The notes beneath the pieces were generated by a model that had not been told where the DNA came from, ran no database searches, and worked only from the letters and a program-made list of their open reading frames with translations. 64,000 nucleotides of DNA from NCBI GenBank assembly GCA_963585895.1, contig OY757911.1, positions 90,145,793-90,209,792 on the forward strand, given 5' to 3'. Origin of the DNA: Sepioteuthis lessoniana. Its lineage: Eukaryota; Mollusca; Cephalopoda; Myopsida; Loliginidae. Shown here one piece after another: positions 10,883-20,754 of the stretch; the first letter of the stretch is position 1; each line of letters begins with the position of its first letter. The position numbers and the translations under genes are program-made.

Positions 10883-10924
<42 letters not shown>
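10858..10924. repeat. alternating purine-pyrimidine tract (CA/CG/TA)
   Basis: A CA run with an internal cgcgcgcgtgcgcgc core, then CA and TA. It is the only CpG-dense dinucleotide run in the window. The small minus frame through it (10807-10989) is low-complexity. Confidence 0.9.
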
Positions 10925-10995
10925 CGAGGTGCATACGATAAGTTTCCTGACCTTTTTCGTATGGGCACTTTTATTGATAGTTCACACATGAAACT

Positions 10996-11241
10996 CTAGT
11001 CCCCTTCGAAGTAATCTCCTCCGGTTGCAATGCACTTGTTGCACCCTTCCAACAACTTCTGGAAGGCCACAGGGAAGTCCTCTTGTATCAGCGTGTCAAT
11101 GACATTCGTCACAGCCTCTTTCATCTCCTCAATTGTCTCATAACGACAGCCTCTGAGCTTAGGGAATAACCAAAAGTCACAGGTAGCAAGGTTTGGGCTA
11201 TAGGGAGGCTGATGAACTGTCTTGATGCCCATCTTGGTCAA
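10996..11241 (-). pseudogene. mariner transposase C-terminal fragment
   Basis: 81-codon frame with PPYSPNLATCDFWLFPKLRG, which contains the third catalytic aspartate of the DD34D triad. It ends GGDYFEGD, the normal terminus. Upstream on the minus strand DNTPVHN (second aspartate region) is still readable but is preceded by stops. It is separated from the N-terminal piece by the deletion carrying the telomere-like motif. Confidence 0.85.
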
Positions 11242-11354
11242 ATAGTTTGTGACAAGTATGGAGTTGTGGACTGGTGTATTGTCCTAGTGGAAATGCTACT
11301 GACCCGATTTGAAGAGTGCTGGCCTCTTCCGATGGAATCTCTTCCTGAACTCCC

Positions 11355-11621
11355 TTAAAACCTCAACATAGTAACCCTAACCCTAACCCTTTGGCCAATC
11401 AACTCTGGTGTATTGACTTCCTTACTCCTCCTACACCTCTCATCATCCCTCACAGACTCCCTGCCTTCCTTGAATCTCTTATGCCACTCAAAAACTGATG
11501 CTCGATTCATGCAAGATGGTCGAAAAGCAGTCTGAAGCATTCCATAGGTTTCTGTGGCATTTTTTCCAAGTTTAAAACAGAATTTTATTGCATATCGTTC
11601 TTCTAAAGTGTCAGATTGCAT
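11355..11621 (-). pseudogene. mariner transposase N-terminal fragment
   Basis: 88 codons from ATG at 11621, about 205 bp inside the 5' terminal repeat. It shows the mariner N-terminal helix-turn-helix region (EERYAIKFCFKLGKNATETY, then [26 protein letters not shown]). After PELIGQ the frame runs into RVRVRV, encoded by the telomere-like GGGTTA repeats, and stops. It would bind the terminal repeats but cannot catalyse transposition. The same truncated product recurs at 55430-55702. Confidence 0.85.
11373..11390. repeat. telomere-like (CCCTAA)n at mariner deletion junction
   Basis: Three tandem taaccc units lie exactly where transposase codons are missing, between PELIGQ and YYVEVLREF. Equivalent motifs are at the same junction in copies 2 (about 55450-55472) and 3 (about 61026-61050). 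Confidence 0.9.
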
Positions 11622-11826
11622 TTTTGAAATTCACCAGCTGTGACAATCAGACTTTAGTTGCGTGTATTCCAATTCCTGCTGTAGCTGTTCATTTTAAACC
11701 AGAAATCATAAAAATTGGTCCGTCATCTCATAAGATGTATAGCAATAACATACGGAATTTTCAAGAGTGTACGACGATTTTAAATGCCCATACTAAAAAA
11801 GTCTGGAAACTTATTGTAGGCACCTC

Positions 11827-11827
<1 letters not shown>

Positions 11828-11860
<33 letters not shown>

Positions 11861-11950
11861 CGATAATTTTTTATCATAAAGAAAAAGCAATGTTTTATAA
11901 GTGTGTGTATGTGTATATGTTGTTTTCTTTATGATAAAACTTCACTTATA
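11828..11950. repeat. (TA)n and 17-bp inverted repeat
   Basis: TA run to 11860. Then ttttatcataaagaaaa (11869-11885) and its exact reverse complement (11923-11939) enclose a 37-bp TG-rich loop. Confidence 0.85.
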
Positions 11951-12267
11951 TATATATATATATATTGTTTCGACCTTTTAGTCATTTTCAGGAGAAAAGT
12001 TTTTGTGAAGAAAAGTTTTTAATATAGCTTTTAAAAGAGTTGATATGCAACGAAAAACGTTATATTTATTCATTGAAGAATATACACACACACATATACA
12101 AACACATACACACACACATACATACATATACACATACATAAATCTAATTTTAAAAAGTTAATGTTATATTATTTGTTATTATCAATTACCAAACGCAACA
12201 GCTTTGAAACTCTTAACAAAAAATATGAATATGTAACTGCACAAAAATAAGTACACCTCTTTTATTT

Positions 12268-12311
<44 letters not shown>
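11951..12311. other. microsatellite-rich spacer
   Basis: TA and CA runs (11946-11965, 12084-12135, 12270-12311) with AT-rich filler. No gene. Confidence 0.7.
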
Positions 12312-12312
<1 letters not shown>

Positions 12313-12563
12313 AGTTGGCAATCGTATTCAAGGATGACCAGAAGGCTTTTTTTCAATAGCTACAACACAGAGATGTAGGGGATGGCACTATTCCTTTACC
12401 TGGATTGTTCCACTTACTCTTGATCGGTACCTTATAATGTTGTTAAGCAAGGAGTCATTAAGTACCATTTTCTGAGTCTTTGGTATGGCTCGACCAGGGA
12501 TTGAACCCCGGTCTCCTGGACCATAAAGCGAACACCCTACCCACTACGCGAATGTGACGGGCT
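12312..12563 (-). repeat. SINE D (tRNA-derived), near full length
   Basis: Minus strand: cattcgcgtagtgggtaggg (A box), gaccggggttcaatccctgg (B box, a perfect match to GGTTCAATCC), then actcagaaaatggtacttaa, aacattataaggtacc, and the 3' end at ttgccaac. The A and B boxes are among the best kept in the window. Confidence 0.88.
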
Positions 12564-12574
12564 TCTATAAGTTG

Positions 12575-13050
12575 TAGATGAATTCACATACCGCGTCAGC
12601 AATATCGCATCTACTGAAAGTGATGTCAACGTACTGGTTTTCTTCTAAGATGTGGCTGTGTCATTCTACTCTATGGATGCACCGCATGGACGCTAACAAA
12701 ACGTATAGAGAAAACCTAAATGGGAAATACATAAGATTGCAACGTGCTGTTTTGATCAAATTTTGGAAGCAATACCCCATAAAACAGCAGCCTGTACGTC
12801 AGCTTACTTCCCATCACAAAAAAGATCCAAGACGAACAAGAAATGCAGGACACTGCTGGAGAAAAAAAAAAAGAACTCATAAATGACTTTCTTCTCTAGA
12901 CCCCTACACACGAACATGCCAGTGTTGGCTGACTAGCAAGAACTTTGTGCAGACCCTGGATGTAGTTTGGAGGACTTATCAGGAGTGATGGATGATATGG
13001 ACAGATGGCAAGAGAGATTCAGAGAAATCCGTGTCGAGTTTAATATGGAG
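12575..13050 (+). mobile_element. LINE K2 3' fragment
   Basis: Starts with VDEFTYRVSNIASTESDVN in broken frame, the usual start of surviving K2 pieces. The ORF at 12578-12886 encodes LNGKYIRLQRAVLIKFWKQY, and later segments match the 'CRTLLEK…LIN' and 'LARTLCRP' positions. Several frameshifts, no RT motif. Confidence 0.7.
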
Positions 13051-13530
13051 GCCCTCACGCGTAAGTATGGGTAGAGATAAAGATTTTTGGTATCGCGTGG
13101 GCCAGGAGTCTGTTTCTGAAGTAAAGTCCACGCGAATTAAATCCATCGGTATGGTCAGTTAGCCGAAAGAAAAAAAGAGACTAAATTAGAGTTGGCTTCA
13201 GTCATCTTCGGTTTTTTTTTTTGTTTTTTTTTTTTCATTACGTCTGTACTTTTCTATATCTGGAATTCATTGAGCTCTGAAGTCCTGCATAAACACGAGC
13301 GTCATATTTCGTCGGATGAGCGAGAGAGGCAGACTGTCTGAGATTCCTTTTTGTCACGCGTCTTTTGCAAAAAGGTGTTAGTAGAGACCTAATTGACAAG
13401 AACAGATAATCGTGTTTTAATCTTTTAAATGTTATTCTATTATATTCCCCCACTTTAAAAAAAAACAACATTCATCAAAGAAGTCCCTAGTCGCTAAACT
13501 AAATATTGCTGAAACATATTGTACTAATTA
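13051..13530. other. unassigned stretch
   Basis: No repeat family, RNA or gene recognised. A T-rich run lies at 13210-13236. The 77-codon minus frame (13238-13471) shows no motif. Confidence 0.45.
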
Positions 13531-13532
13531 TT

Positions 13533-13868
13533 AAGGAGGCCAGCTTAGCGTAACGGTTATCGTCATTGGAAATGGAATTGGCGACCCGAGTTCAATTCTT
13601 GGTTGACGATTCCACGTGATATAATCGCTAACATGTTAGACTGCGGTCTCAAAATAAGTGAGTTCAAACTTCAGCCGCGCAATTACGTTTTCTTTTGGGC
13701 TAATAGACTAAAGAAAAGTATTAATCACCGTATCTCCCCGGCCATGGGTCAAATAGTATCTCTGCTGTTCTTCTGCAATGATAGGCTTGGCATTAAATAG
13801 CCTATAAAGGTTGATATGCCATCAAACAATGAAATCAAACTCAACCAAACTAAACCAAATCAAACTAA
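13533..13868 (+). repeat. chimeric SINE: B head fused to SINE A
   Basis: 13533-13610 carries the SINE B A box (cttagcgtaacggttatcg) and B box (cgagttcaattcttgg). At about 13611 a second tRNA-like head of SINE A type begins (gtgatataatcgctaac…gagttcaaacttc) and continues through the A body to the shared tail (ggcttggcattaaatagcc, aaaggttgatatgccat) and a caaactaaacc-type 3' end. Either a dimer or one SINE inserted into another. Confidence 0.75.
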
Positions 13869-13869
13869 A

Positions 13870-14022
13870 ATCCTGAACGAAGTTTGCGTTTCAATTCGTG
13901 ATAATACCCTCGGGAGAGGCGTGAATCTGTTTTCCTTGAAACTACAGATGAAGAGTAGGACAGACTAGGCTCTTTTTACCTTGTGTCACATCCTGTTCGT
14001 AATAGAGAGGTTGGATAAATAC
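13870..14022 (+). repeat. SINE B body/3' fragment
   Basis: Contains ataccctcgggagaggcgtg, aggacagactaggctctttt and ttgtgtcacatcctg, the middle and end of SINE B without a head. The left and right parts are joined by a deletion. Confidence 0.7.
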
Positions 14023-14084
14023 TATCCCGGTACTACACCGTTTTTATTACACCGTTTACACTCAGTTTTTGTTGGACCTTGGTC

Positions 14085-14560
14085 ATTGTCCTAATGTGTG
14101 CTACCATACATACAACCATTACTGAATGCAGGTATTGTCCAAATATGTGTTAACATACATGCAACCAGTAGCGAATATTGGTATTGTTCAAACATGTGTT
14201 ACCATGTTACCATACATACAACAAATAGTAAATGCTGGTTATTTTCCTAATGTGAACTACGATACATACAACCAACACTGAAAGCTGGTTATTTTCCTCA
14301 TGTGAACTACCATACATACAACCAGTAGTAAATACTGGTTATTTTCCTAATGCAAACTACCATATATACAATAATAGTGAATGCTGGTTTAGTAAATGCT
14401 GGTTATTTTCCGAATGTGAACTATCATACATACAACCAATAGTGAATGCTGGTTATTTCTCTAATATGAACTATCATATATACAACCAATAGTGAATGCT
14501 GGTTATTTCTCTAATGTGAACTATCATACATACAACCAATAGTGAATGCTGGTTATTACT
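14085..14560. repeat. 50-bp minisatellite
   Basis: About nine units of ctatcatacatacaaccaat-agtgaatgctggttattt-type sequence. The last three start at 14421, 14471 and 14521, an exact 50-bp period. Earlier units are more diverged. Confidence 0.9.
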
Positions 14561-14868
14561 ATTATTGCAAAATACTTTTTTCATAAATAAATTAATTCAA
14601 TGAATTCATACAGAAGATTTCCCACCCTGAAACAAACAGTAGCTACATGCTGATAAAATTTCATTCGACCTTCGGTCGTCATTTTTGTCAATTTCCCATT
14701 CTTCTGCTATTTTTCCCAGTGCTGCATAATGATAAAACTAGCTGTGCGTGCGTAAAGTGCTATCACAGAACTGTAAAAATATTTAATAAGATTGGACAGC
14801 GAAACTAGTTCATAATAATGATTCATGATTATTTTATTGAGTGGACTTAGTATTAATTATGAACTTAC
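14561..14868. other. unassigned stretch
   Basis: AT-rich, with a small cgaccttcggtcg hairpin near 14668. No gene recognised. Confidence 0.45.
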
Positions 14869-15052
14869 CGTCTTTTGTAAGCGAGAGGTGTTCACCGAGT
14901 ATACTGAAACACACTGGAAACATTTTAGTTATAACATTGCTTTGCTTTAAGCCATTAAAAAAAAAGAGATTTTTACTTTTTGGATCTCTGAGTGCTTTGG
15001 AACCCTTGATTTTCAACGTGAGCCCAAAGGCTGAGAGATTTTCAAAATAGAC
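14869..15052 (-). other. candidate internal exon of an unknown gene
   Basis: On the minus strand a 184-bp open segment is bounded by an AG acceptor (ccaactccag) and a strong GTAAGT-type donor (gacg|gtaagttc). The open frame covers the entire segment (part of 14834-15118) and encodes VYFENLSAFGLTLKIKG then SKALRDPKSKNLFFF. No family was recognised. The tract before the acceptor is not pyrimidine-rich, which weakens the case. A chance frame or an old transposon remnant is possible. Confidence 0.25.
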
Positions 15053-15337
15053 CTGGAGTTGGCGGTATTTTCTGCTATAAACTGTACTTACACGGCACAA
15101 AAATATATCGCAAATCATTTTAAACTGAAAAGCACTTCATCTCCGGATGCTGTTTATTGTCATGTACTGGATACTCTTTTTGAGGTGAGATGGTGGGTCG
15201 TAATTGGTTTAATCCTTAAATCTATTGTGGATGGAAATACAAATGTTGTCGTCAGCTCCTTTTGATGATGTGTGACATTATAAATTTTGTGAATATTTCT
15301 AAGCAAGCATCAGTTCTAAACTAGGATTATTATTTTA
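15053..15337. other. unassigned stretch
   Basis: Short plus-strand frame 15059-15265 has no motif. No repeat recognised. Confidence 0.4.
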
Positions 15338-15790
15338 TTCCTTGCGAGTTTTCTCTCCAGTGATGGTTTTTTACTGGACTCTGTATGACAGCAAGTCTCC
15401 TCAGGTCTCCTGGACTCCTCTCAGTATTCTGACCGATTTCCTCGTGTCTCCTGAACTCTTCTCAGTATTCTGACCGATCTTAACCATGTTGTAGTTTGGA
15501 TGGTCTCCATTCGTCCGATTTCCAACTTTTCAAACCTTCCTTCAACGTATTTGGGAACCGTTCCTGGTGCCCAAATACAATTGGTATCACTGTCACCCTC
15601 ATGTTCGACAGCTTTCTTAATTCTTTATTCTTTAGCAAGGTTCAAGTACTTTTCTCTCTTCTTGCTTTCTTTGATTTTCCTTTGTGGTCCGCCGAGATAG
15701 CAAAGTACACAACATGGCAAGTTCTCTGTCTTTTTTTAACTAACACGAGGTCTGGTCTTCTGACACTGTATTGTTGTTGTTGTTGTTGTT
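15338..15790 (-). mobile_element. Dong-like LINE 3' end, reversed
   Basis: Begins at (ATTATT)/TAA-type sequence (aggattattattttattcc) and reads the reversed 3' UTR (gagttttctctccagtgatgg, cagcaagtctcctcaggtct), then caattggtatcactgtcacc and tgtggtccgccgagatagca. About 60 bp of the UTR is duplicated in tandem (tctcctggactcctctcagtattctgaccgat and again at about 15440). It ends at a (TTG)n run. Frames on it are shadows. Confidence 0.78.
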
Positions 15791-16030
15791 AGTTTCTATC
15801 CATGAATAGCTGGAAACCGAAAATTCATATTAACAACAAATCTATAAATTAAAGAAGCCAATTTTTAAAAAATGCATCCAAAACATTGTAATTGATTTTT
15901 AATTGTGTTTATAGGTTTAGTTAATTTACCTTTGAACATTTAGTGTAGAATGAAAGCATAAAACATAAACGTATGCATTTGTGTGTATGTATGTATGTAT
16001 TTGTGTGCATGTGCATGTGCGTGGGTGTAT
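15791..16030. other. unassigned stretch with GTAT microsatellite
   Basis: AT-rich; (GTAT)n and (GCATGT)n near 15985-16015. No gene. Confidence 0.5.
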
Positions 16031-16033
16031 GAA

Positions 16034-16035
<2 letters not shown>

Positions 16036-16069
<34 letters not shown>
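16036..16069. repeat. (GA)n microsatellite
   Basis: Uninterrupted GA run. Small frames on both strands through it are low-complexity. Confidence 0.95.
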
Positions 16070-16073
<4 letters not shown>

Positions 16074-16689
16074 GGGGTTGTGTTTCATTTTGAACGTCAT
16101 TTCGTATCAGTATCATGTTACACTTTTGGGTCATTCAAATATAAAATGGAATTATTATTTTAAACTCTGATGTTCTGATGTTATAATGAAAATACTTATA
16201 AGACATAGAACTGAACATACATTACTTATATTGTACTATATTCTCGTTTTGAACACTCCTAAAATCTGCCTCAAGACATGTTATGAATATCTATTACTGA
16301 CTGTCTTCCTATCTCTTTCGTTTCCATCATTTTCAGGAACATAGAAATTAATTTCTTTGCCCAATCTGAAAAGAAACAAATGTCAGTTTGTTATTCATCG
16401 TATAGTGAGACTTTTCTCAAAGGCATCAATAACATCTTGAACCATTCATTATTACCAACAACTATTTGCATGTTATGACGTTGGTGCTGCCAAATTTTAA
16501 TGATTCGACGCCTGTCTTTGTGAAGGTAAAATGAAAACTCCATAATAGTTCAAGATTTTTCTCTGATAATTAAAACCCTACTCCGGCTTGTTTTCAGACG
16601 TATACCCGGTAAACAGCCACGGATCTACTGTAAATAAGGAGGAGAGCCCTACTAACCTGCCCCAAGTTATATTATGTTTTCTTTTTTCT
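16070..16689. other. unassigned stretch
   Basis: No repeat or gene recognised. It could be interior of the Tc1-like element whose end follows, but I cannot match it. Confidence 0.4.
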
Positions 16690-16981
16690 TTGGGTTTCCT
16701 CCTTTCCCAAACTGAACATCAAAATTGTAAATATTTGTAAATAATTTTCATTCATGCACATCATTATGGATTTTCCGTAGTGTATTCCATAGAGAACATA
16801 TAGTATTTTAGTGAATGCTTGAGTTATTTTGAGGGGAAAATAGATTAACTCTGTTATATAAGCTGCACACAGACTACTTTTCATTGTGTCAAAGTGTTGT
16901 TTTGTCAGTGTTATCCCATGAAGAGATATACTTAAATATCTGCAGAAATGTGAGGGGTGTACTCACTTTTGTGATACACTG
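16690..16981. mobile_element. Tc1-like transposon, one terminus
   Basis: Ends in gaggggtgtactcacttttg then tgatacactg, followed by TA. This matches the terminal repeat of a Tc1-type family I know from fish and lamprey genomes (ACAAAAGTGAGTACACCCCTC read inward). The adjacent 3' region (ttatataagctgcacac, gtgtcaaagtgttgttttg, cccatgaagagatata) also matches that family. No opposite terminal repeat was found upstream, so the element is truncated. Confidence 0.7.
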
Positions 16982-17110
16982 TATATACGTTATCATGTAT
17001 ATATCAAATAAATCTCCGATAATGTACTTCTTTGATTAAGAAATTTATGGAAGTAGAAAAAGATTTGCATATTTTGATTGCATGCATTAAAAGTTTTTTT
17101 TTTTCCAAGT

Positions 17111-17358
17111 TGTGGTATCAGTTAATAAGTATGCCCACAATAAGGTCATTAAAAAGTCTGTATTGCAAATTCAGGTTCACAAATCCCAAGGAAAAGAATG
17201 ATGTTAATCAAGAATCACAAGTCTAACGTTAAGCTGTAGTGTCATTTAATAAGTGTACCAACAATAAGGTCAATAATAAAGTCTATATTGCAAATCCAGG
17301 TTTATAAATCTAAAGGGAATTCAAAAATCAAGAATCACAAGTCCAACGTTAAGAGTTC
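17111..17358. repeat. tandem duplication, about 125 bp
   Basis: Unit 1 (17111-17237) and unit 2 (17240-17358) share taataagt, acaataaggtca, tattgcaaat, caagaatcacaagt and aacgttaag. Unit 2 has about ten bases fewer. Confidence 0.85.
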
Positions 17359-17949
17359 AAGAGGCAAATGAATAAAGGGGTAAAAATCCTACTTTCCTAT
17401 CTACTTAGAACGACCCCGAACTCATTTACAAGCCAAAAATCTTACTGTCAGCTGTTAAAAAAATAACGGTTTTTATTGGGATAATTTCGCGACACCCGAG
17501 GAGGATACAAAGATTACCATATTTCAAGCTATCATAAGGATTACGTCCCTTGTCTGGCAAATAGTACTTCCAATGGCTGCTAGGTGGCGTAACCAAAGTT
17601 GCATATAAAAGAAACGGCCGCCAAAATCAATTCCCTTCAGTACTGCCTCACTTTAATTGGCCTTCGGGCTTTTGACCTTGTGTCAAGTCGCGTCTGGTGG
17701 GAGGCAGCGACAAATACCCCCTTCAGTACTGCCTCAATAAACAGAAGTACGCACGAGTGTGGGCATTCCGGTCCATATCGACAGTGAGGGATTGTGCCTC
17801 ACCAATCTTGTGTCGTATAGTAGACAATACCATGCCTCAATGTAAGTCTTCACTCAACAACTTCTATTCCATCTCATATATCTGTAATAAAAGATACTTA
17901 ACCTATACTAAAATACCTTTAGGATATTAATATATATATATTATGTTTG
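17359..17949. other. unassigned stretch
   Basis: The phrase cccttcagtactgcctca occurs twice (about 17633 and 17720). A TATA-like catataaaag lies near 17600. No coding frame is convincing. Confidence 0.4.
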
Positions 17950-18112
17950 TGTATTTACCCAAATCCTCCGCCACAAGCAGGATGTAATGCGGGTCAATTT
18001 TTAAGCGGAGTACAGTTTGTTTGAATTAAGAGTTTTTCTTTTACTAGACTGATTAACTAACCAAGGCTTAAGAGCCCTGTCTGTCCGGCTATTTCTATCA
18101 GTGAATTAAAGG
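17950..18112 (-). repeat. SINE B 3' half
   Basis: Plus strand reads tatttacccaaatcctccgc, gtcaatttttaagcgga and ctagactgattaactaacca, the reversed 3' half of SINE B. The tRNA head is missing. Confidence 0.8.
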
Positions 18113-18448
18113 GTATAGATATGTGCACCAACTTTTTTATCTGAAGAGTATATGATCGTGCGTATGTTTGTAAGCATCTAGTTCAATGTGTAACTATATA
18201 TGCTGACGTATGTATGTGTGTTTACATTTTAGTGCCGATGTAATTGTATATACACTTATTAGAGCGTCTATGGGAATGTAATTTTGTTAAAGGCAGACGA
18301 CAACTGAATCCCTGTGGCGAGACTTAACAAAAATGCTCTACTTTTAATAATGACGTCCTTGAGTGTTGCGGTAAGATGCCTGAAGTAATATTAATTTAAC
18401 TCTATTCACTTATCTCTTGTGAGTGGTTCATTGTTTTTCGTTGTCTTT
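18113..18448. other. unassigned stretch
   Basis: No gene or known repeat. Confidence 0.4.
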
Positions 18449-18505
18449 CTAAGTAGCTTAGTGGTAAGGCACGGGACCAGAGATCAAGGTTGGAACATTA
18501 CAGTA
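18449..18505 (+). repeat. isolated degenerate tRNA-like sequence
   Basis: gtagcttagtggtaaggcac matches the A-box region of a tRNA well, and aaggttggaacatt is a weak B box about 30 bases on. No acceptor pairing can be drawn, so this is a SINE or tRNA fossil rather than a tRNA gene. Confidence 0.4.
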
Positions 18506-18741
18506 AATCTTCTGAGTTTATTATTCGAGTATAAATCATTGAAATTACAAATCATAGAAAGTACCGATGACATTCCTACTAGTTTAATTAATTTTTATAA
18601 CATTAAAAAGTTTAAGAATTAATATTGGTCGTGACATCTTTCGTTTAGGATCGCGGGCAGGGTGGGGAATTAATGATAAAAAGACGGGTTTCAATCCTTA
18701 ATTCCCGTTGAAGAATTACATTAGAAAAGTATGATTCACCA

Positions 18742-18782
18742 AACTCTCTACCATTGGCAGGATGTGACACAAGGTCAATATT
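18742..18782 (-). repeat. SINE B 3' tip
   Basis: ctctaccattggcaggatgt then gacacaaggtcaat is the reversed end of SINE B, preceded by a B-box-like gggtttcaatcctt at about 18690 that may be a second decayed SINE. Confidence 0.55.
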
Positions 18783-18829
18783 TTGTGATACAATTAGCTC
18801 TTCTGTTCTCGGGTGCAGATAGGTGCACT

Positions 18830-19085
18830 AGTGCATATACGTATAGTTGCAAGCATGTATCTATGAGTGGGTGTGTATGTATATCTATGTAGGGATATGC
18901 ATATCTGTGTGGGTATGCATATGTACATGTATGTGGGAGGGTGAGCATATCTGTATGAGTATGTGTGTGTGTATGCTTATACGTATATGTATCTATGTAG
19001 GATGTGTGTCCGAGTAAACGTAACGTACATGAACTTTTACGCATGTGTGTGTGTGTATTTGTGTGTGTGTGTGTGTGTGTGTGTG
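18830..19085. repeat. TG-rich / (TG)n region
   Basis: Irregular tatg/tgtg repeats, then a pure (TG)n at about 19054-19084. The 89-codon minus frame over it is low-complexity. Confidence 0.8.
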
Positions 19086-19704
19086 ATAATATTGAAAGAG
19101 TAGTAGGACGAATTGGGGGTCAGGTCGAAAGTTCGGGAGGCAGTAAAATCAGAAAGAAAATATATTCTTGGTGAAAATGATTCTGGATGAAGAGAGTTAG
19201 TTTTTAATGTCCATCATATACACAAACTTGTGGCGGTAAACACAGTCGATCAGTAGATAAAATTAAGGACGATTTAAGTACCTTAAAGTTGGGTGGTCTG
19301 TGTTCGTGAAAGGGTATGGATAAGCGCCCCATATATATTGGGTAGCAGGCGGAATATTGGCAGATCAGTTCTAGAAGAGGAAGATGAGTAGGAATCAGAC
19401 ACCACCCGAAAGCTGAGGAAATGAAGTGAGCCGAAGAGTTTCCTCATTTGTCCACTATGGTTGAGCAGAGCTGAGAATTAGAATTAGATTTATGGAATCT
19501 TGTATACAGTCCATATAACAAGAGCAGTATCCAGAGAGAGTTTTGTGAAGGGCCACATGCACCCCACTTTATTAAGCAAGACGTCTCTGACATTTTTTTT
19601 CACTTGGGGACCAATCTCATGGTTCGGGCCACTTTGACACAAACAATGTGAGGGTTGAATCTTATTAAAGTGAACTTGAACGAGTTGAAGGCAGTAGTTT
19701 CACA
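19086..19704. other. unassigned stretch
   Basis: No gene or known repeat recognised. Confidence 0.4.
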
Positions 19705-20500
19705 TTTTAAGTGGAGTAAAACTGGTCTGAATTTAGATTTTTCCTTCTTCTTCACTGGTTGTCAAACCAAAACTAAAGAATCCAGTCTTCTCTACTGTTT
19801 ATCCATAGCTGGAGAGAAAAGAGATTAATTCATATATTTTCTAAAGGCATTAGTACTAAGTGAAACGCAAACGGAATGAACGGGCGGAGTACCCCTCATA
19901 TGTTTTTAGCCCCTCTCAGCACTAGCAGGTTGCAACACAGGGTCAATTTTAAAGTGGTATTTAACAGGTTTGAATAGAGAGTTTTCTATTTAAACAGGTG
20001 GCCTTACCAAGGGTAAATATTCTAGTCTGCCCTACAATTTACCTGTAACCATATTTACCAACTCCTCCGCTCGGGCAGGATATGACACAAGGTCAACTTT
20101 TAAGCGGACTTTAAAAGGTTTGAATTCAGTTTCCTTCCTCTAGACTAGTTGCCTCACCAAGGCTGAAGAAACCAGTCTGCCCTACAATTTACCCATAGCT
20201 GGAGGGAGAATAATTGGATTCCTACATTTCCCAAGGGTATTAGTGCTATGTGAAATGCCATCAGTTTCGTCCAGGATTTGAACTCGTGTCGCCGTGTCCA
20301 TTTCCTACGACGATAACCATTACACCACAGGCACCTCCACCATAATTTACCTGTAACAAGAGAGAGAATTGTTAGATTCATACGTTTCCCAAGGGCATTA
20401 GCCATATGTCAAATGCAAGCAGCCTCGTCAAGGATTTTAACTCGAGTCACCGTTTCCATTTCTTACGATGATAACTCATTACACTACAAGCATTTCCATG
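19705..20500 (-). repeat. cluster of four SINE B pieces
   Basis: All on the minus strand: 19705-19872 (body/3' part), 19908-20048 (3' part), 20052-20336 (full length: head with taatggttatcgtcgtagg A box and gagttcaaatcctgg B box, 3' end at ggtaaatatgg) and 20337-20500 (5' part with head, gactcgagttaaaatccttg). Probably successive insertions into older copies, given the head-to-tail order. Confidence 0.85.
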
Positions 20501-20528
20501 TATATATAGTCAGCTCGTCACAGGACGA

Positions 20529-20548
20529 TCAGATGTCATAGGACACGG

Positions 20549-20603
<55 letters not shown>

Positions 20604-20626
20604 TTCACGTCCTATGGCATCTGACA
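20529..20626. repeat. inverted repeat around (TA)n
   Basis: cagatgtcataggacacggtg (from 20530) pairs with tcacgtcctatggcatctg (to about 20622). The 50-bp (TA)n loop can itself fold. Confidence 0.85.
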
Positions 20627-20754
20627 ATCCAATCCAACCGTTTATATGACCTAACTCTGAAACCATACACTGAGATGGAGAAGAAGTAGTTTGACATGAG
20701 CAAATTAATTATATCTAATTAGTATCCAGTGCTTACATTTACTCTAAATTGACA

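Larger units (their letters stand above)
10925..11827 (-). mobile_element. mariner deletion derivative, copy 1
   Basis: TA dinucleotides flank it (10923-10924, 11828-11829). Terminal inverted repeats begin CGAGGTGCNTACNATAAGTTTCC at both ends, with gtatgggca near position 35. Inside, on the minus strand, are a transposase N-terminus (11355-11621), a telomere-like (TTAGGG)n at 11373-11390, and a C-terminus (10996-11340). Roughly a third of the coding region is missing between them, including the first catalytic aspartate. It sits in a TA-rich microsatellite. Confidence 0.9.

Noticed and set aside
11373-11390. A true telomere or chromosome end from (CCCTAA)n
   Set aside because: Only three units, inside a transposon, and the same in two other copies.
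12312-12563. Functional tRNA gene from the perfect B box
   Set aside because: No acceptor stem or anticodon arm can be formed, and it continues into a SINE body with other copies nearby.
14085-14560. Regularly spaced 50-bp repeats resembling a CRISPR array
   Set aside because: The whole unit repeats with no unique spacers, and the setting is eukaryotic; it is a minisatellite.
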